From the NCBI GenBank assembly GCA_043392685.1, contig JBHZGM010000014.1: a stretch of DNA of 64,000 nt; one strand, 5' to 3'. Shown here piece by piece: positions 17,601 to 25,519 of the stretch; within the stretch, counting starts at the first letter, position 1, and each line of letters starts with the position of its first letter. The position numbers were made by a program, and so were the translations under genes. The stretch is from Metapseudomonas sp043392685 (GTDB lineage Bacteria > Pseudomonadota > Gammaproteobacteria > Pseudomonadales > Pseudomonadaceae). Below the pieces are notes generated by a model. It did not search any database. It was not told the origin of the DNA and saw only the letters and a program-made list of their open reading frames with translations.

Positions 17601-20600
17601 ATAACGATGGCCTGGAAGACGGTTCCCCGGCCACCGGCACCATCACCGTCACCTCGGTCAACGATGCGCCGGACACGAATGCGGCCAGTGGTTCCGGCAA
17701 TGAAGACTCGGCCGGTATCCCGGTCAGCCTCAGCGGCTCGGACTTCGACGGCAGCGTCGCCAGCTTCGTGATCAAGTCGTTGCCAGCCAACGGCATCCTG
17801 CAACTCAATGGCGTAACGCTGAATATTGGTGACAGCGTGCCGGCCAGTGGCAACGGCGCCAGCGTCACCTTCGTGCCGAACGCCAACTGGAATGGCACCA
17901 CCACCTTCGAGTACGCCTCGGTGGATAACGATGGCCTGGAAGACGGTTCCCCGGCCACCGGCACCATCACCGTCACCTCGGTCAACGACGCGCCGGACAC
18001 GAATGCGGCCAGCGGTTCCGGCAACGAAGACTCCGCCGGTATCCCGGTCAGCCTCAGCGGTTCCGATACGGACGGCACCGTCGCCAGCTTCGTGATCAAG
18101 TCGCTGCCGGCCAACGGCACCCTGCTGCTGAACGGCGTGGCGCTGAATATCGGCGACAACGTGCCGGCCAGTGGCAACGGCGCCAGCCTCACCTTCGTGC
18201 CGAACGCCAACTGGAATGGCACCACCAGCTTCGACTACGCCGCAGTGGATAACCAGGGCCTGGAAGACGCCACGCCAGCCACCGGCACCATCACCGTCGC
18301 CTCGGTCAACGATGCGCCGGAAACCCATGCGGCCAGTGGTTCCGGCAATGAAGATTCGGCCGGTATCCCGGTCAGCCTCAGCGGTTCGGACTTCGACGGC
18401 ACCGTGGCCAGCTTCGTGATCAAGTCGTTGCCAGCCAACGGCATCCTGCAACTCAATGGCGTAACGCTGACTATTGGTGACAGCGTGCCGGCCAGTGGCA
18501 ACGGCGCCAGCCTCACCTTCGTGCCGAACGCCAACTGGAATGGCACCACCAGCTTCGACTACGCCGCAGTGGATAACCAGGGCCTGGAAGACGCCACGCC
18601 AGCCACCGGCACCATCACCGTCGCCTCGGTCAACGATGCGCCGGAAACCCATGCGGCCAGTGGTTCCGGCAATGAAGATTCGGCCGGTATCCCGGTCAGC
18701 CTCAGCGGTTCGGACTTCGACGGCACCGTGGCCAGCTTCGTGATCAAGTCGCTGCCGGCCAACGGCATCCTGCTGCTGAACGGTGTCGCCTTGGCCATCG
18801 GCGATAGCGTCCCGGCCAGCGGCAATGGCGCCAGCGTTACCTTCGTGCCGAATGCCGGCTGGAATGGCACCGCGACCTTCGACTACGCCGCAGTGGATAA
18901 CCAAGGCCTGGAGGACTCCACTCCGGCCATTGGCACCATCACCGTCACCTCGGTCAACGACGCGCCGGACACCCTCGCAGCCAGCGGTTCCGGTAACGAA
19001 GATTCCGCCGGTATCCCGGTTGCGCTCAGTGGTTCCGATGCGGACGGCACCGTCGCCAGCTTCGTGATCAAGTCGCTGCCGGCCAACGGCATCCTGCAAC
19101 TCAATGGCGTAACGCTGACTATTGGTGACAGCGTGCCGGCCACCGGCAACGGCGCCAGCGTCACCTTCGTGCCGAACGCCAACTGGAATGGCACCACCAA
19201 CTTCCAGTACGCCTCGGTGGATAACCAGGGGCTGGAAGACGGCACCCCGGCCACTGGCACCATCACCGTTGCCCCGGTCAACGATGCGCCGGAAACCAAC
19301 ACTGCCAGCGCCTCCGGCAATGAAGACAGCCTGGTCGCCATCAGCCTGAGTGGCTCGGACATCGACGGTACGATCGCCAGCTTCAAGATCACCTCGATGC
19401 CGCAGCACGGCACCTTCTACAGCGACGCCGCCGGCACCATCGCCATTACCGCGGCCAGCGTGATCACGGCCGTGAGCAATGGCGCGACCATCTACTTCCG
19501 CCCGGACAGCAACTGGAACGGCAACACCAACTTCCAGTACAGCGCGGTGGACAACGCAGGCCTGCAGGATGCCACCCCGGCCCAGGGCACCATCACCGTC
19601 AACCCGGTGAACGATGCGCCGACCTCGGCCAACGGCGCCGCCAGCGTCAATGCCGGCAGCACCTACACCTTCAAGGTGTCGGATTTCAGCTTCAGCGACA
19701 GCATCGACGCTGCCACCGGCCAGACCCACAGCCTGCAGAGCGTGATCGTCAAGGCACTGCCGGGCAGCGGTACCCTGCTGCTCAACGGCGTGGCCATCAA
19801 CGCCAACACGTCGGTAAGCGCCAGCGATATCGCCCAGGGCAAGCTGACCTACCAGCCGGGCGCTTCCGGCAATCAGACAACCTTCCAGTTCGCCATACAG
19901 GACAACGGCGGCACCGCCAACGGCGGGGTCAATACCTCGGGTAATCATGACTTCACGCTGAACATCGGCCGTGTCGAAGTCCCGACCAACCCGAACGGTG
20001 ATAACGACATCATCGGTGGCGGTGGCGACGACGTGATCCTTGGCGATACCGGCGGCACTCTGACCACTACCCAGCCGGGGACCAGCTACAACGTAGCGCT
20101 GATCGTCGATACCTCTGGCTCCATGGCCTACAGCCTGCAAGGACGAAGCGGCGTCAGCTACGCTGACTCCCGGATGAAGCTGGTCAAGGACGCCCTGCTG
20201 AACCTGGCCAACCAGCTGAAGAACCACGATGGGGATATCAACATCACCCTGATCGGCTTCGCTGGGTCTGCTACTACCAAGATCACCATCACCGATCTCA
20301 GCGATAGCAATATCGAGCAACTGCTGGCCGCGATCGGCCGCAGCCAGAACGAGGGCCTGAGTGCCACTGGTAGCACCAACTACCAGGACGCCTTCGAGGA
20401 GGCCACAAGCTGGTTCAATGGTCAGCAAAACGGCTACGAGAACCTGACGCTGTTCCTCACCGACGGCGACCCCACCACCACCAATAGTGGCGCCAGTGAC
20501 GACTACAGCGTACTCACTCAGTCAATCAACACCTTCCGGGACCTGAGCGACATCAGCACCGTACGCGCTATCGGAATCGGCCCGGGCGTCAACGAGAACT

Positions 20601-21994
20601 ACCTGAAGTTCTTCGACGACACCAACGTGACCGGCACCAGCTCCCTGGACTTCGGTACCACGAGTACGACCATTGCCAACTTCAACAGCAATGGCGGCAT
20701 CAACCGGCCCAGCAACTGGACCACTACCGGCCCCGGCAGCGTAAGCCGCAGCTATGACGACCAGTTGCAGATCACCGACGCCTACAACAACGGCGCCACC
20801 GCCACCACCAGCCCAGAGTTCAACGTCAGCGCCAACAATGCCGGCAAGCTGACCTTCAGCTATCAGGGAACCGAGTTCAGCAGCGGTGACACCTTCACCT
20901 GGACTCTCTTGAAGAAAGTCACGGGAGCCAATGGCAGCACGACCTGGGCAGTGGAGGACTCGGGCACCCGGACCACTGGCACCAGTGCGACCATCGAATC
21001 CAAGGTACTGAACGACGGCACCTACAAGCTCGCATTCTCGCTGAACGATGGCAGCACCCACTGGCTCTGGGGAAGCGCCGACGCCATCGTTCGTATCGAC
21101 AACATCGCCGTCACCAGCAAGAACACCGTTACCGGCCCCACCGGCCAAGTGGATATCGTTCAGCAGGCCGGCGACCTGACCAGTGCGCTCAATGGTGGCC
21201 ACAGCAGTACCGATCCGGTCGCCGTGGGCCACGACACCATCAGTGGCGGTGCCGGCGACGACATCATCTTCGGTGACGTCATCAACACAGATAACCTGCC
21301 CTGGGGTCTCAACGGTAACCCGGCCAAGCCGGCCGACCTGCCGGCAGGGTCGGGCATGAAGGCGCTGCAGAGTTTCCTTGAGCTGAAGAACGGCCACGTC
21401 GCTACCTCGGACGAGCTGTACAGCTACATCAAGAACAACCACGCGACCTTCAACGTGGATGGCGATACCCGTGGCGGCAACGACCTGCTCCAGGGCGGTG
21501 ACGGCAACGACATCCTCTATGGCCAGGGCGGCAATGACCAGCTGATCGGCGGCAACGGCAATGACATCCTGTTTGGCGGCACCGGTACCGATACCCTGAC
21601 CGGCGGCAAAGGCAGCGACACACTATGGGGTGGCAGCGGCAACGACACCTTCGTGTGGAAAGCCGGTGACTCCGGCGTCGTGGGCAGCCCCGATCAGGAT
21701 GTGGTGAAGGACTTCAAGATGAGCGAGGGCGACAAGCTCAACTTGAGCGACCTGCTGCAAGGGGAAACCAGCAGCACCATCGACAACTTCCTCAAGCTGA
21801 TCGTCGATAACGGCACCGGCAACGCCACCCTGCTGGTAAGCAAGGACGGCCATCTGAACGATGCCGGTGGTACCGCCGCCAGCCACGCCGATCTGTCCAT
21901 CACCCTGGAGGGCGCGGCAGCCCAGCTCAGCGGACAGTCCATCAACTCCCTGATCGCGGGTGCCGACCCGACCATCAAGGTCGACCAGAACTGA
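11687..21994 (+). CDS. lapA: Giant LapA/BapA-type biofilm adhesin, type I secreted, with VWA and RTX regions
   Basis: 3435 residues. Order: N-terminal retention module (MSSVIAVVKSIVGQVFAMSP, residues 1-100); LapG-type cleavage site TAAG at 110-113 followed by a Gly/Ala-rich linker (114-127); one cadherin-like repeat (about 190-279); eight type-A repeats with one type-B among them (280-1235); 13 type-B repeats (about 1236-2645); a further Ig-like segment; a von Willebrand A domain with MIDAS motif DTSGS (about 2800-2985); a jelly-roll-like region; and RTX nonapeptides GGDGNDILYG and GGNGNDILFG (about 3180-3325), then a C-terminal type I secretion signal. Cell-surface adhesin for biofilm formation, exported by the adjacent LapE-B-C. 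The ATG at 11687 has AGGAG 9 nt upstream; the frame is open from 11564 but the extra codons lie in the promoter. Lacks an N-terminal signal peptide, as expected. Confidence 0.95.
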   Translation: MSSVIAVVKSIVGQVFAMSPEGFQRLLVEGDRLFKGEQLQTGLEGMVTLELADGRTVDLGRDSQWSESQAVTSAGTQAAQPAALTPADDIAQLQQAIEAGVDPTRELEATAAGPSAGGAGGGAAGGGHSFVMLDATAGRVDPTIGFATSNAPLATEALVEEDATPDTEATLPADTGLPDDTVPVPDIPNSSPQGQDTSITTDEDIPVQGQLGATDPDGDPLSYTPGDAPRNGTVVINPDGSYTYTPNPNYNGNDSFTVIVGDGKGGSDTITVTIGVNPVNDAPVAANDGPVQVTEDSPATGNVLTNDSDTDGDALTVTQFTVGGSTYTAGQTATLGGVGTLVINSDGSYTFTPAPNYTGPVPTATYTVTDGTATDTGALTFADVTPADDASVLTADSNTVAEDTPATGNVLSNDSDVDNSLSVSSFTIAGVTGSFTAGQTATIAGVGTLTIATNGDYSFIPDANWNGTVPQVSYTTNTGSNSALNISVTPVNDAPVAANDGPVQVTEDSPATGNVLTNDSDTDGDSLTVTQFTVGETTYIAGKAAILEGVGTLVINSDGSYIFTPAPNYTGPVPTATYTVTDGTATDTGELSFGAINPVNDAPVAINDGPLPVTEDTPATGNVLTNDSDADGDALTVTGFSVDGSNYLAGQTATLAGIGTLVINSNGSFTFTPAPNYNGPVPTATYTVSDGTTTDTAELSFGNVTPVDDASVLVADTKTVTEDNPATGNVLGNDSDVDTSLSVASFSVAGVTGSFSAGQTATIAGVGTLTLGSNGDYTFTPEANWNGSVPQVTYVTNTGSSATLDITVTPANDAPESNAASGSGNEDAEGIPVELSGSDIDGNVDHFVIKTLPTDGTLMFDGVPLAIGSVVPANSNGASLTFVPNANWNGSTTFQYATVDNDGLEDASPATGTINVTPVDDASVLAPDTKTVAEDTPATGNVLGNDSDVDNTLTVASFSINGVPGSFTAGQTATLANVGTFSLGSNGDYTFTPAANWNGSVPQVTYTTNTGSSATLDITVTPENDAPIASNDGPVPVIEDIAAVGNVLTNDSDVDNDTLTVTQFEVGGSTYTAGQTATLAGVGTLVINSNGSFTFTPALNYNGPVPTATYTVSDGTTTDTAELSFGNVAPVNDASVLVADTKTVAEDNPATGNVLGNDSDVDNVLTVSSFSISGVPGTFTAGSSAVIAGVGTLSIVANGNYTFTPDANWNGSVPQVTYVTNTGSSSTLDITVTPENDAPDTNAASGSGDEDAEGIPVELSGSDLDGTVASFVIKTLPTDGTLMFDGVPLAIGSVVPANSNGASLTFVPNANWNGSTSFDYAAVDNQGLEDASPATGTITVASVNDAPDTNAASGSGSEDSAGIPVSLSGSDLDGTVASFVIKSLPADGTLLLNGVALAIGSVVPASGNGASVTFVPNANWNGTTTFEYASVDNDGLEDGSPATGTITVTSVNDAPDTNAASGSGNEDSAGIPVSLSGSDTDGTVASFVIKSLPANGILLLNGVALAIGDSVPASGNGASVTFVPNANWNGSTSFDYAAVDNQGLEDASPATGTITVASVNDAPDTNAASGSGNEDSAGIPVSLSGSDFDGTVASFVIKSLPANGILQLNGVTLTIGDSVPASGNGASVTFVPNANWNGTTTFEYASVDNDGLEDGSPATGTITVTSVNDAPETHAASGSGNEDSAGIPVSLSGSDTDGTVASFVIKSLPANGILQLNGVTLTIGDSVPASGNGASVTFVPNANWNGTTSFDYASVDNQGLEDATPATGTITVASVNDAPDTNATSGSGDEDSAGIPVALSGSDADGTVASFVIKSLPANGILQLNGVTLTIGDSVPATGNGASVTFVPNANWNGTTSFDYAAVDNDGLEDGSPATGTITVASVNDAPDTNAASGSGNEDSAGIPVSLSGSDLDGTVASFVIKSLPADGTLLLNGVALAIGSVVPASGNGASVTFVPNANWNGTTTFEYASVDNDGLEDGSPATGTITVTSVNDAPDTNAASGSGNEDSAGIPVSLSGSDFDGSVASFVIKSLPANGILQLNGVTLNIGDSVPASGNGASVTFVPNANWNGTTTFEYASVDNDGLEDGSPATGTITVTSVNDAPDTNAASGSGNEDSAGIPVSLSGSDTDGTVASFVIKSLPANGTLLLNGVALNIGDNVPASGNGASLTFVPNANWNGTTSFDYAAVDNQGLEDATPATGTITVASVNDAPETHAASGSGNEDSAGIPVSLSGSDFDGTVASFVIKSLPANGILQLNGVTLTIGDSVPASGNGASLTFVPNANWNGTTSFDYAAVDNQGLEDATPATGTITVASVNDAPETHAASGSGNEDSAGIPVSLSGSDFDGTVASFVIKSLPANGILLLNGVALAIGDSVPASGNGASVTFVPNAGWNGTATFDYAAVDNQGLEDSTPAIGTITVTSVNDAPDTLAASGSGNEDSAGIPVALSGSDADGTVASFVIKSLPANGILQLNGVTLTIGDSVPATGNGASVTFVPNANWNGTTNFQYASVDNQGLEDGTPATGTITVAPVNDAPETNTASASGNEDSLVAISLSGSDIDGTIASFKITSMPQHGTFYSDAAGTIAITAASVITAVSNGATIYFRPDSNWNGNTNFQYSAVDNAGLQDATPAQGTITVNPVNDAPTSANGAASVNAGSTYTFKVSDFSFSDSIDAATGQTHSLQSVIVKALPGSGTLLLNGVAINANTSVSASDIAQGKLTYQPGASGNQTTFQFAIQDNGGTANGGVNTSGNHDFTLNIGRVEVPTNPNGDNDIIGGGGDDVILGDTGGTLTTTQPGTSYNVALIVDTSGSMAYSLQGRSGVSYADSRMKLVKDALLNLANQLKNHDGDINITLIGFAGSATTKITITDLSDSNIEQLLAAIGRSQNEGLSATGSTNYQDAFEEATSWFNGQQNGYENLTLFLTDGDPTTTNSGASDDYSVLTQSINTFRDLSDISTVRAIGIGPGVNENYLKFFDDTNVTGTSSLDFGTTSTTIANFNSNGGINRPSNWTTTGPGSVSRSYDDQLQITDAYNNGATATTSPEFNVSANNAGKLTFSYQGTEFSSGDTFTWTLLKKVTGANGSTTWAVEDSGTRTTGTSATIESKVLNDGTYKLAFSLNDGSTHWLWGSADAIVRIDNIAVTSKNTVTGPTGQVDIVQQAGDLTSALNGGHSSTDPVAVGHDTISGGAGDDIIFGDVINTDNLPWGLNGNPAKPADLPAGSGMKALQSFLELKNGHVATSDELYSYIKNNHATFNVDGDTRGGNDLLQGGDGNDILYGQGGNDQLIGGNGNDILFGGTGTDTLTGGKGSDTLWGGSGNDTFVWKAGDSGVVGSPDQDVVKDFKMSEGDKLNLSDLLQGETSSTIDNFLKLIVDNGTGNATLLVSKDGHLNDAGGTAASHADLSITLEGAAAQLSGQSINSLIAGADPTIKVDQN
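12524..15391 (+). repeat. Adhesin repeat array A: eight type-A units plus one type-B, 312/324 bp
   Basis: Units begin at 12524, 12848, 13160, 13484, 13808, (type B at 14120), 14444, 14756 and 15080, spaced 312 or 324 bp. Each type-A unit opens with NDAP or DDAS, then a TED-PATGNVL-NDSD core, a TAGQTAT segment and FTPAPNY or FTPDANW near the end. Two alternating subtypes are evident (NDGP...VTDG versus ADTKTV...TNTGSS). The fold is probably cadherin/VCBS-like, inferred from NDAP and D-x-DGD calcium-type motifs. Confidence 0.9.
15392..19621 (+). repeat. Adhesin repeat array B: twelve 324-bp tandem units plus a diverged thirteenth
   Basis: After each NDAP, units start at 15404 and every 324 bp up to 18968; the thirteenth (19292) is 330 bp and diverged. 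Each unit is 108 residues: SGSGNEDSAGIPVSLSGSD, FVIKSLPANG, then VTFVPNANWNG, and a VDNDGLEDGSPATGT or VDNQGLEDATPATGT ending. Variant blocks are shuffled among units, and lines 15781-16020 recur identically at 17401-17640, exactly five units later. This points to recent duplication or conversion. Confidence 0.95.
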
Positions 21995-22080
21995 TGTTTC
22001 ACCGTCCGCGACCACTCCGGTGGTTGCGGACGGGAGGCATCTGCCCTCATGCTCGCGGCAGTCCTCAAGGGAGACTCGCC

Positions 22081-22431
22081 ATGCTCTATATCCAGCGCGA
22101 TGAAGACGGAAACCTGATTCGCGTCGAAGCAGCCGAATTCGACCAAATGACCGGCACACTGCCGGCTGACGACCAGGAAATTCAGGGCTGGTACGCCAAC
22201 CTGGCGATGCAGAGCAGCCTGCTGCAATTGAAACAGAGCGACCTGGACATGATCCGGGTACTCGACGACCTGATCACGGTGCTGATGACCAAGGGTCTGA
22301 TCCGCATCACCGACCTGCCGCCAGCGGCCCAATCCAAGCTGCTCAGCCGGAACCAGGCGCGGGAAGCCCTGGGTGGCATCTCGCGGTTGATCGTCGAAGA
22401 GGAAGAAGAAGCGGGATCAGGGCTCATCTGA
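22081..22431 (+). CDS. Small conserved adhesin-locus protein
   Basis: 116 residues, acidic, no signal peptide or membrane segment. It begins MLYIQRDEDGNLIRVEAAEF, has a helical LKQSDLDMIRVLDDLITVL core, then GLIRITDLPPAAQSKLLSR, and ends in a run of glutamates. Pseudomonas proteins of this pattern are often mislabelled as a tryptophan synthase beta subunit, but there is no such fold here. It starts 86 nt after the adhesin stop with a GGGAG ribosome site and is probably co-transcribed with it. The role is unknown; its position suggests a cytoplasmic helper for adhesin production, which is inference. Confidence 0.82.
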   Translation: MLYIQRDEDGNLIRVEAAEFDQMTGTLPADDQEIQGWYANLAMQSSLLQLKQSDLDMIRVLDDLITVLMTKGLIRITDLPPAAQSKLLSRNQAREALGGISRLIVEEEEEAGSGLI

Positions 22432-22668
22432 GTCCACCCGCGTTTATCCCCTGCCCGCCCCGTAGGGTGCGCCGCGCGCACCGCCTCCGAAATCCTCGCG
22501 ACACTGCTGCACACCACTTTTGCAGGTTGGGTCGGGCGGCGCTCCGCGAGCTTGTGAAACCCAACGCAGCAGACTTGCCCGACAGCGCTGGGCCTCGTTC
22601 CTCGGACCAACCTACGGGCCCTTCGCGAATGAATTCGCTACAGTCCCCCTGCCCTACGAGCCCGGCGA
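22432..22668. repeat. Intergenic patch of degenerate palindromes between convergent genes
   Basis: No gene. It contains GTAGGGTGCGCCGCGCGCACC (a short palindrome, first 20 nt GTAGGGTGCGCCGCGCGCAC), a GTTGGGTCGGGCGGCGCTCC / GAAACCCAAC inverted pair, and a single REP half, TTCGCGAATGAATTCGC, at 22622-22638 that matches one arm of the pair at 53854-53949. It looks like a graveyard of dispersed repeats that may also terminate the convergent transcripts. Confidence 0.55.
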
Positions 22669-24618
22669 CTAACGCCAGGGCGCCGGCGCTCCGAACAGCT
22701 GGCCCTGCACACCCTGGATGCCCATTTCCTGCAACACGAGCAGTTCACCTTCGGTTTCCACGCGTTCGGCGATCAGTGGCAGGTCGATGCTGTGGGCTGC
22801 GCGCTGCATGGCTTCGATGAACAGGCGCTTGTCGGCTTCCAGGTCGATGGCGCGGATATAGCTGCCATCCACTTTCAGGTAGGCCAGGCCCAGGCGGGCC
22901 AGGTTGCCGATCATGCTGAAGCGGCCGCCGAAGTGCTGCAGGCTGAGGCTGAAACCCAGTTCACGCAGGCGACGGGTGAGTTGCTCCAGCACGGCCTGCT
23001 CCGGCAGTTGGTCCTCTTCCAACTCCAGCACCAGACGCGGACCCAGTTGGGAGTGCTTGCGCAGCAGTTCGAATGCCTTCTCCAGCGCCTGAGACTCACG
23101 TAACAGCGCGCCGGAAAGGTTGAGTGCCAGGGTTTCGCCGTGGCTGGCCATCTGCTGCAACACCAGTTCCAGCATCAGCAGGTCGAGGCGCGCCATCCAG
23201 CCGAAGCGCTGCAGCCAGGGCAGGAAGCGCCCAGCCGGTATGTTCTCGCCACGCTCATCGCGCAGGCGTGACAGCACTTTGTAGTGCAGTACCCGCGAAC
23301 GATCGCGGCTATCCACCACGGGCTGGAAATAGAGCTGCAACTGGCGCTGGCCCAGGGCCCGGTCCAGCAGTTGATGCCAGGCATGGCGCTCGTCGCCCAC
23401 GCTGGGCGCATCGCCCTGGGTCAGGCTGGCCCAGGTCCGCTCCGTCTGGCTTTCCGCCCTGGCCAGGGCCTCGTCGGCCAGGCGCAATAGGTCGGCGAGT
23501 TGTTCGCCCGGACTGAACGGCACCAGGCCCATGTGGGCCACCGGCAGCGCATCGGCGGCCCCCGTGGTCACCAGGTTCGCCAGACCGGCATCCAGACGCT
23601 GGGCCAATTGCTCGACTTCCTCCGCCACCAGGCCAGGTACCAGGAGGGCGAAGTCACCACCCCGGCTGCGCGCCACCAGTTGGCCCGCCCCCTGCCCCGC
23701 TGCCACCTGGCGGAGCAGCTCGGCCACCGCCAGCAGCAACTGGTCGGTGCGCTGGCCGCCCAGGCGCTGATTGAGTCCGGCGAGATCGTGCAGGCGCAGC
23801 AGGAACAGGTAACCGGCGCTGGCCTGTTCCCCGGCGCTCAGGCGCGCCTGCAGCTGCATTTCGAAGTAACGGCGGTTGGCCAGCCCGGTCAGGCTGTCCT
23901 TGTAGGCCTCGTCGCGCAGCCGTTCGCTGCGTTCGGCCTGTTCCTGGAACAGCGCCTTGAGCTTCTCCACCATCTGGTTCATCGCCTGCACCACACGGCG
24001 CAGTTCGGGGGTGCGCGGCAGTTCCGGCAGGCTGAGGAACTCGCGGCGGGCGATGGCGTGGGACTGCTCCACCATGTAATCCAGGGGTCTCAGCTGGCGC
24101 CGTAGAAGGAAGGCGCCGAGGCCCGCGCTGACCAGGCCACAAACCAGCAACCAGCCGAGGCTGCCCAGCGCGCTCTGCCAGAGCCGGGCGAGCGCGAACA
24201 GCGGATGGCTCTTCACCTCCACTCGTGCCGCCTGCTGCCAGCCACGGCTGACGATGGCGTCGCCGCCGACCGATTGCAGACCGATCAGGCTGACGAACCA
24301 CTGCGGCACCTGGGCGCCGGCCGCGTCGGGTACGCCGGTGCGCTCCACCAGCACGCTGTCGTTCGCGAGGTCGATCACCCGGATGCTCTCGTAATAACCA
24401 CTGTCGAAGATGGAGCTGACCATCAGCTCGACCATCGCCGGATCGTCGATATGCGGGGTCAGCGACAGGCCGAGGGCGGTCGCCGCGTCCTGGGCGTGGG
24501 AGCGCAGCTGGTTAACGTACTGCTCCCGCGAGCTCTCCAGGCCGACCATGAAACTGCCGCTGAAGGCGACCACCAGAAACAGGCAGATGGCGATCAACAA
24601 CTGTTTGAACAGAGACAT
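22669..24618 (-). CDS. lapD: c-di-GMP receptor LapD (degenerate GGDEF-EAL)
   Basis: 649-residue inner-membrane receptor. TM1 about residues 6-26, a periplasmic LapD/MoxY N-type sensor domain about 27-150, TM2 about 151-172, a HAMP-like stretch, a GGDEF domain with degenerate site RGGDF (319-323) and an EAL domain with KVLSR (447-451) in place of the catalytic EAL motif. Both sites are therefore predicted to be non-catalytic, as in characterised LapD, which binds c-di-GMP and sequesters the protease LapG at the membrane. Starts 8 nt after lapG, clearly one operon. Faces the adhesin operon tail-to-tail. Confidence 0.94.
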   Translation of the reverse strand: MSLFKQLLIAICLFLVVAFSGSFMVGLESSREQYVNQLRSHAQDAATALGLSLTPHIDDPAMVELMVSSIFDSGYYESIRVIDLANDSVLVERTGVPDAAGAQVPQWFVSLIGLQSVGGDAIVSRGWQQAARVEVKSHPLFALARLWQSALGSLGWLLVCGLVSAGLGAFLLRRQLRPLDYMVEQSHAIARREFLSLPELPRTPELRRVVQAMNQMVEKLKALFQEQAERSERLRDEAYKDSLTGLANRRYFEMQLQARLSAGEQASAGYLFLLRLHDLAGLNQRLGGQRTDQLLLAVAELLRQVAAGQGAGQLVARSRGGDFALLVPGLVAEEVEQLAQRLDAGLANLVTTGAADALPVAHMGLVPFSPGEQLADLLRLADEALARAESQTERTWASLTQGDAPSVGDERHAWHQLLDRALGQRQLQLYFQPVVDSRDRSRVLHYKVLSRLRDERGENIPAGRFLPWLQRFGWMARLDLLMLELVLQQMASHGETLALNLSGALLRESQALEKAFELLRKHSQLGPRLVLELEEDQLPEQAVLEQLTRRLRELGFSLSLQHFGGRFSMIGNLARLGLAYLKVDGSYIRAIDLEADKRLFIEAMQRAAHSIDLPLIAERVETEGELLVLQEMGIQGVQGQLFGAPAPWR

Positions 24619-24626
24619 CTCGACTC

Positions 24627-25334
24627 CTATCGGCTGGGCTCCACGGGGAAGCCTTCAGCATTCATTTTCTTGAGCAATTCCTGCCAGCGTGACAGCCGCT
24701 TGGCATCCCCCACCTGCTTGCCGCCACCGCTGCCGGCCAGCCACAGGCCCTCGGCATTGAAGGCGTAGACCGGCATCAGGTCGGTGCGCTGGTCGGCGGG
24801 CCGGATGATGCCGACCAGGTTGTCCAGCACCAGCGGCATGGCGCCCGGGGATGCGTAGTAGGTGAGCACCATGTGCGCCTGGTTCAGGCGCAGCGCCTTG
24901 ACGTAGGTGATGCGCAGCTTCTCGCTGGGCACGCCGAGCCGGCGCAGGCTGAAGTACTTGGCGATGGCGAAATCCTCGCAGTCCCCGGCGCCGATACGCA
25001 GGGCCTGTACCGGAGTCGCCCAGTAATCGGTTTCGCCCCAGAGTTCGCGGTCGTCGCGAAAGCGCAATTTGGCGTTGAAGAAGCGGTTCACCTCTTCCAG
25101 CTGCGTCTTCTCGTCGGCACCGGCAAGGCGTCCCAGGGTCGCCTGCCAGTCATCGATTCGCTGCTTGCCGGGGCCAAGGGGGCCGTAGAGGTTTTCGGCG
25201 CGGCGGCTGATCAGGGTGAAGTCCCAGTCCGCCTGCAATGCGCCGGCCAGCAATGCCGCCAGCAACGCCAGCGCCAGGGCCGGCCTCCGCCGTCCCCGCC
25301 ACGCACGCCAGGCCTGCACGCTACCTCGGACCAT
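24627..25334 (-). CDS. lapG: Periplasmic cysteine protease LapG (adhesin-releasing)
   Basis: 235-residue transglutaminase-like cysteine protease. A positively charged N-terminus and hydrophobic helix (RRRPALALALLAALLAGALQ) give a signal peptide or anchor. The catalytic triad is readable as Cys119 in GAGDCEDFA, His154 in NQAHMVLTYY and Asp171 in LVLDNL; the GDCED neighbourhood also carries acidic residues used for calcium binding in the family. It should cleave the TAAG site near the adhesin N-terminus when LapD releases it. Start at 25334 (MVRGSVQAW) chosen because upstream codons lack signal-peptide character; GGGATGG precedes it. The frame is open to 25565. Confidence 0.93.
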   Translation of the reverse strand: MVRGSVQAWRAWRGRRRPALALALLAALLAGALQADWDFTLISRRAENLYGPLGPGKQRIDDWQATLGRLAGADEKTQLEEVNRFFNAKLRFRDDRELWGETDYWATPVQALRIGAGDCEDFAIAKYFSLRRLGVPSEKLRITYVKALRLNQAHMVLTYYASPGAMPLVLDNLVGIIRPADQRTDLMPVYAFNAEGLWLAGSGGGKQVGDAKRLSRWQELLKKMNAEGFPVEPSR

Positions 25335-25519
25335 CCGCCATCCCGTCTCGGAGGCCTCCGGGCCCCATGGAACACGGCGCGAATGGTGCGGGCTGTACCG
25401 GAAAAAAACAATGGCATTCTGCCGCCATGCAACAGGCGGCAGCCTACTGGAACGCAGGGTGGGGTCAGGCGCAGCGCAGCCCAGCGAGGGGTTCAGTGCA
25501 TCGCTGGGCTGGCGGCCGG

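Noticed and set aside
12524..19621. Regularly spaced repeats as a CRISPR-like array
   Set aside because: Units are 312 or 324 bp, coding, and in frame; no short palindromic repeats with unique spacers.
15320..20428. Very long minus-strand open frame (1702 codons) opposite the adhesin repeats
   Set aside because: It follows the 324-bp repeat period exactly, has no start signal and no known domain, and arises because the repeat length is a multiple of three in GC-rich sequence.
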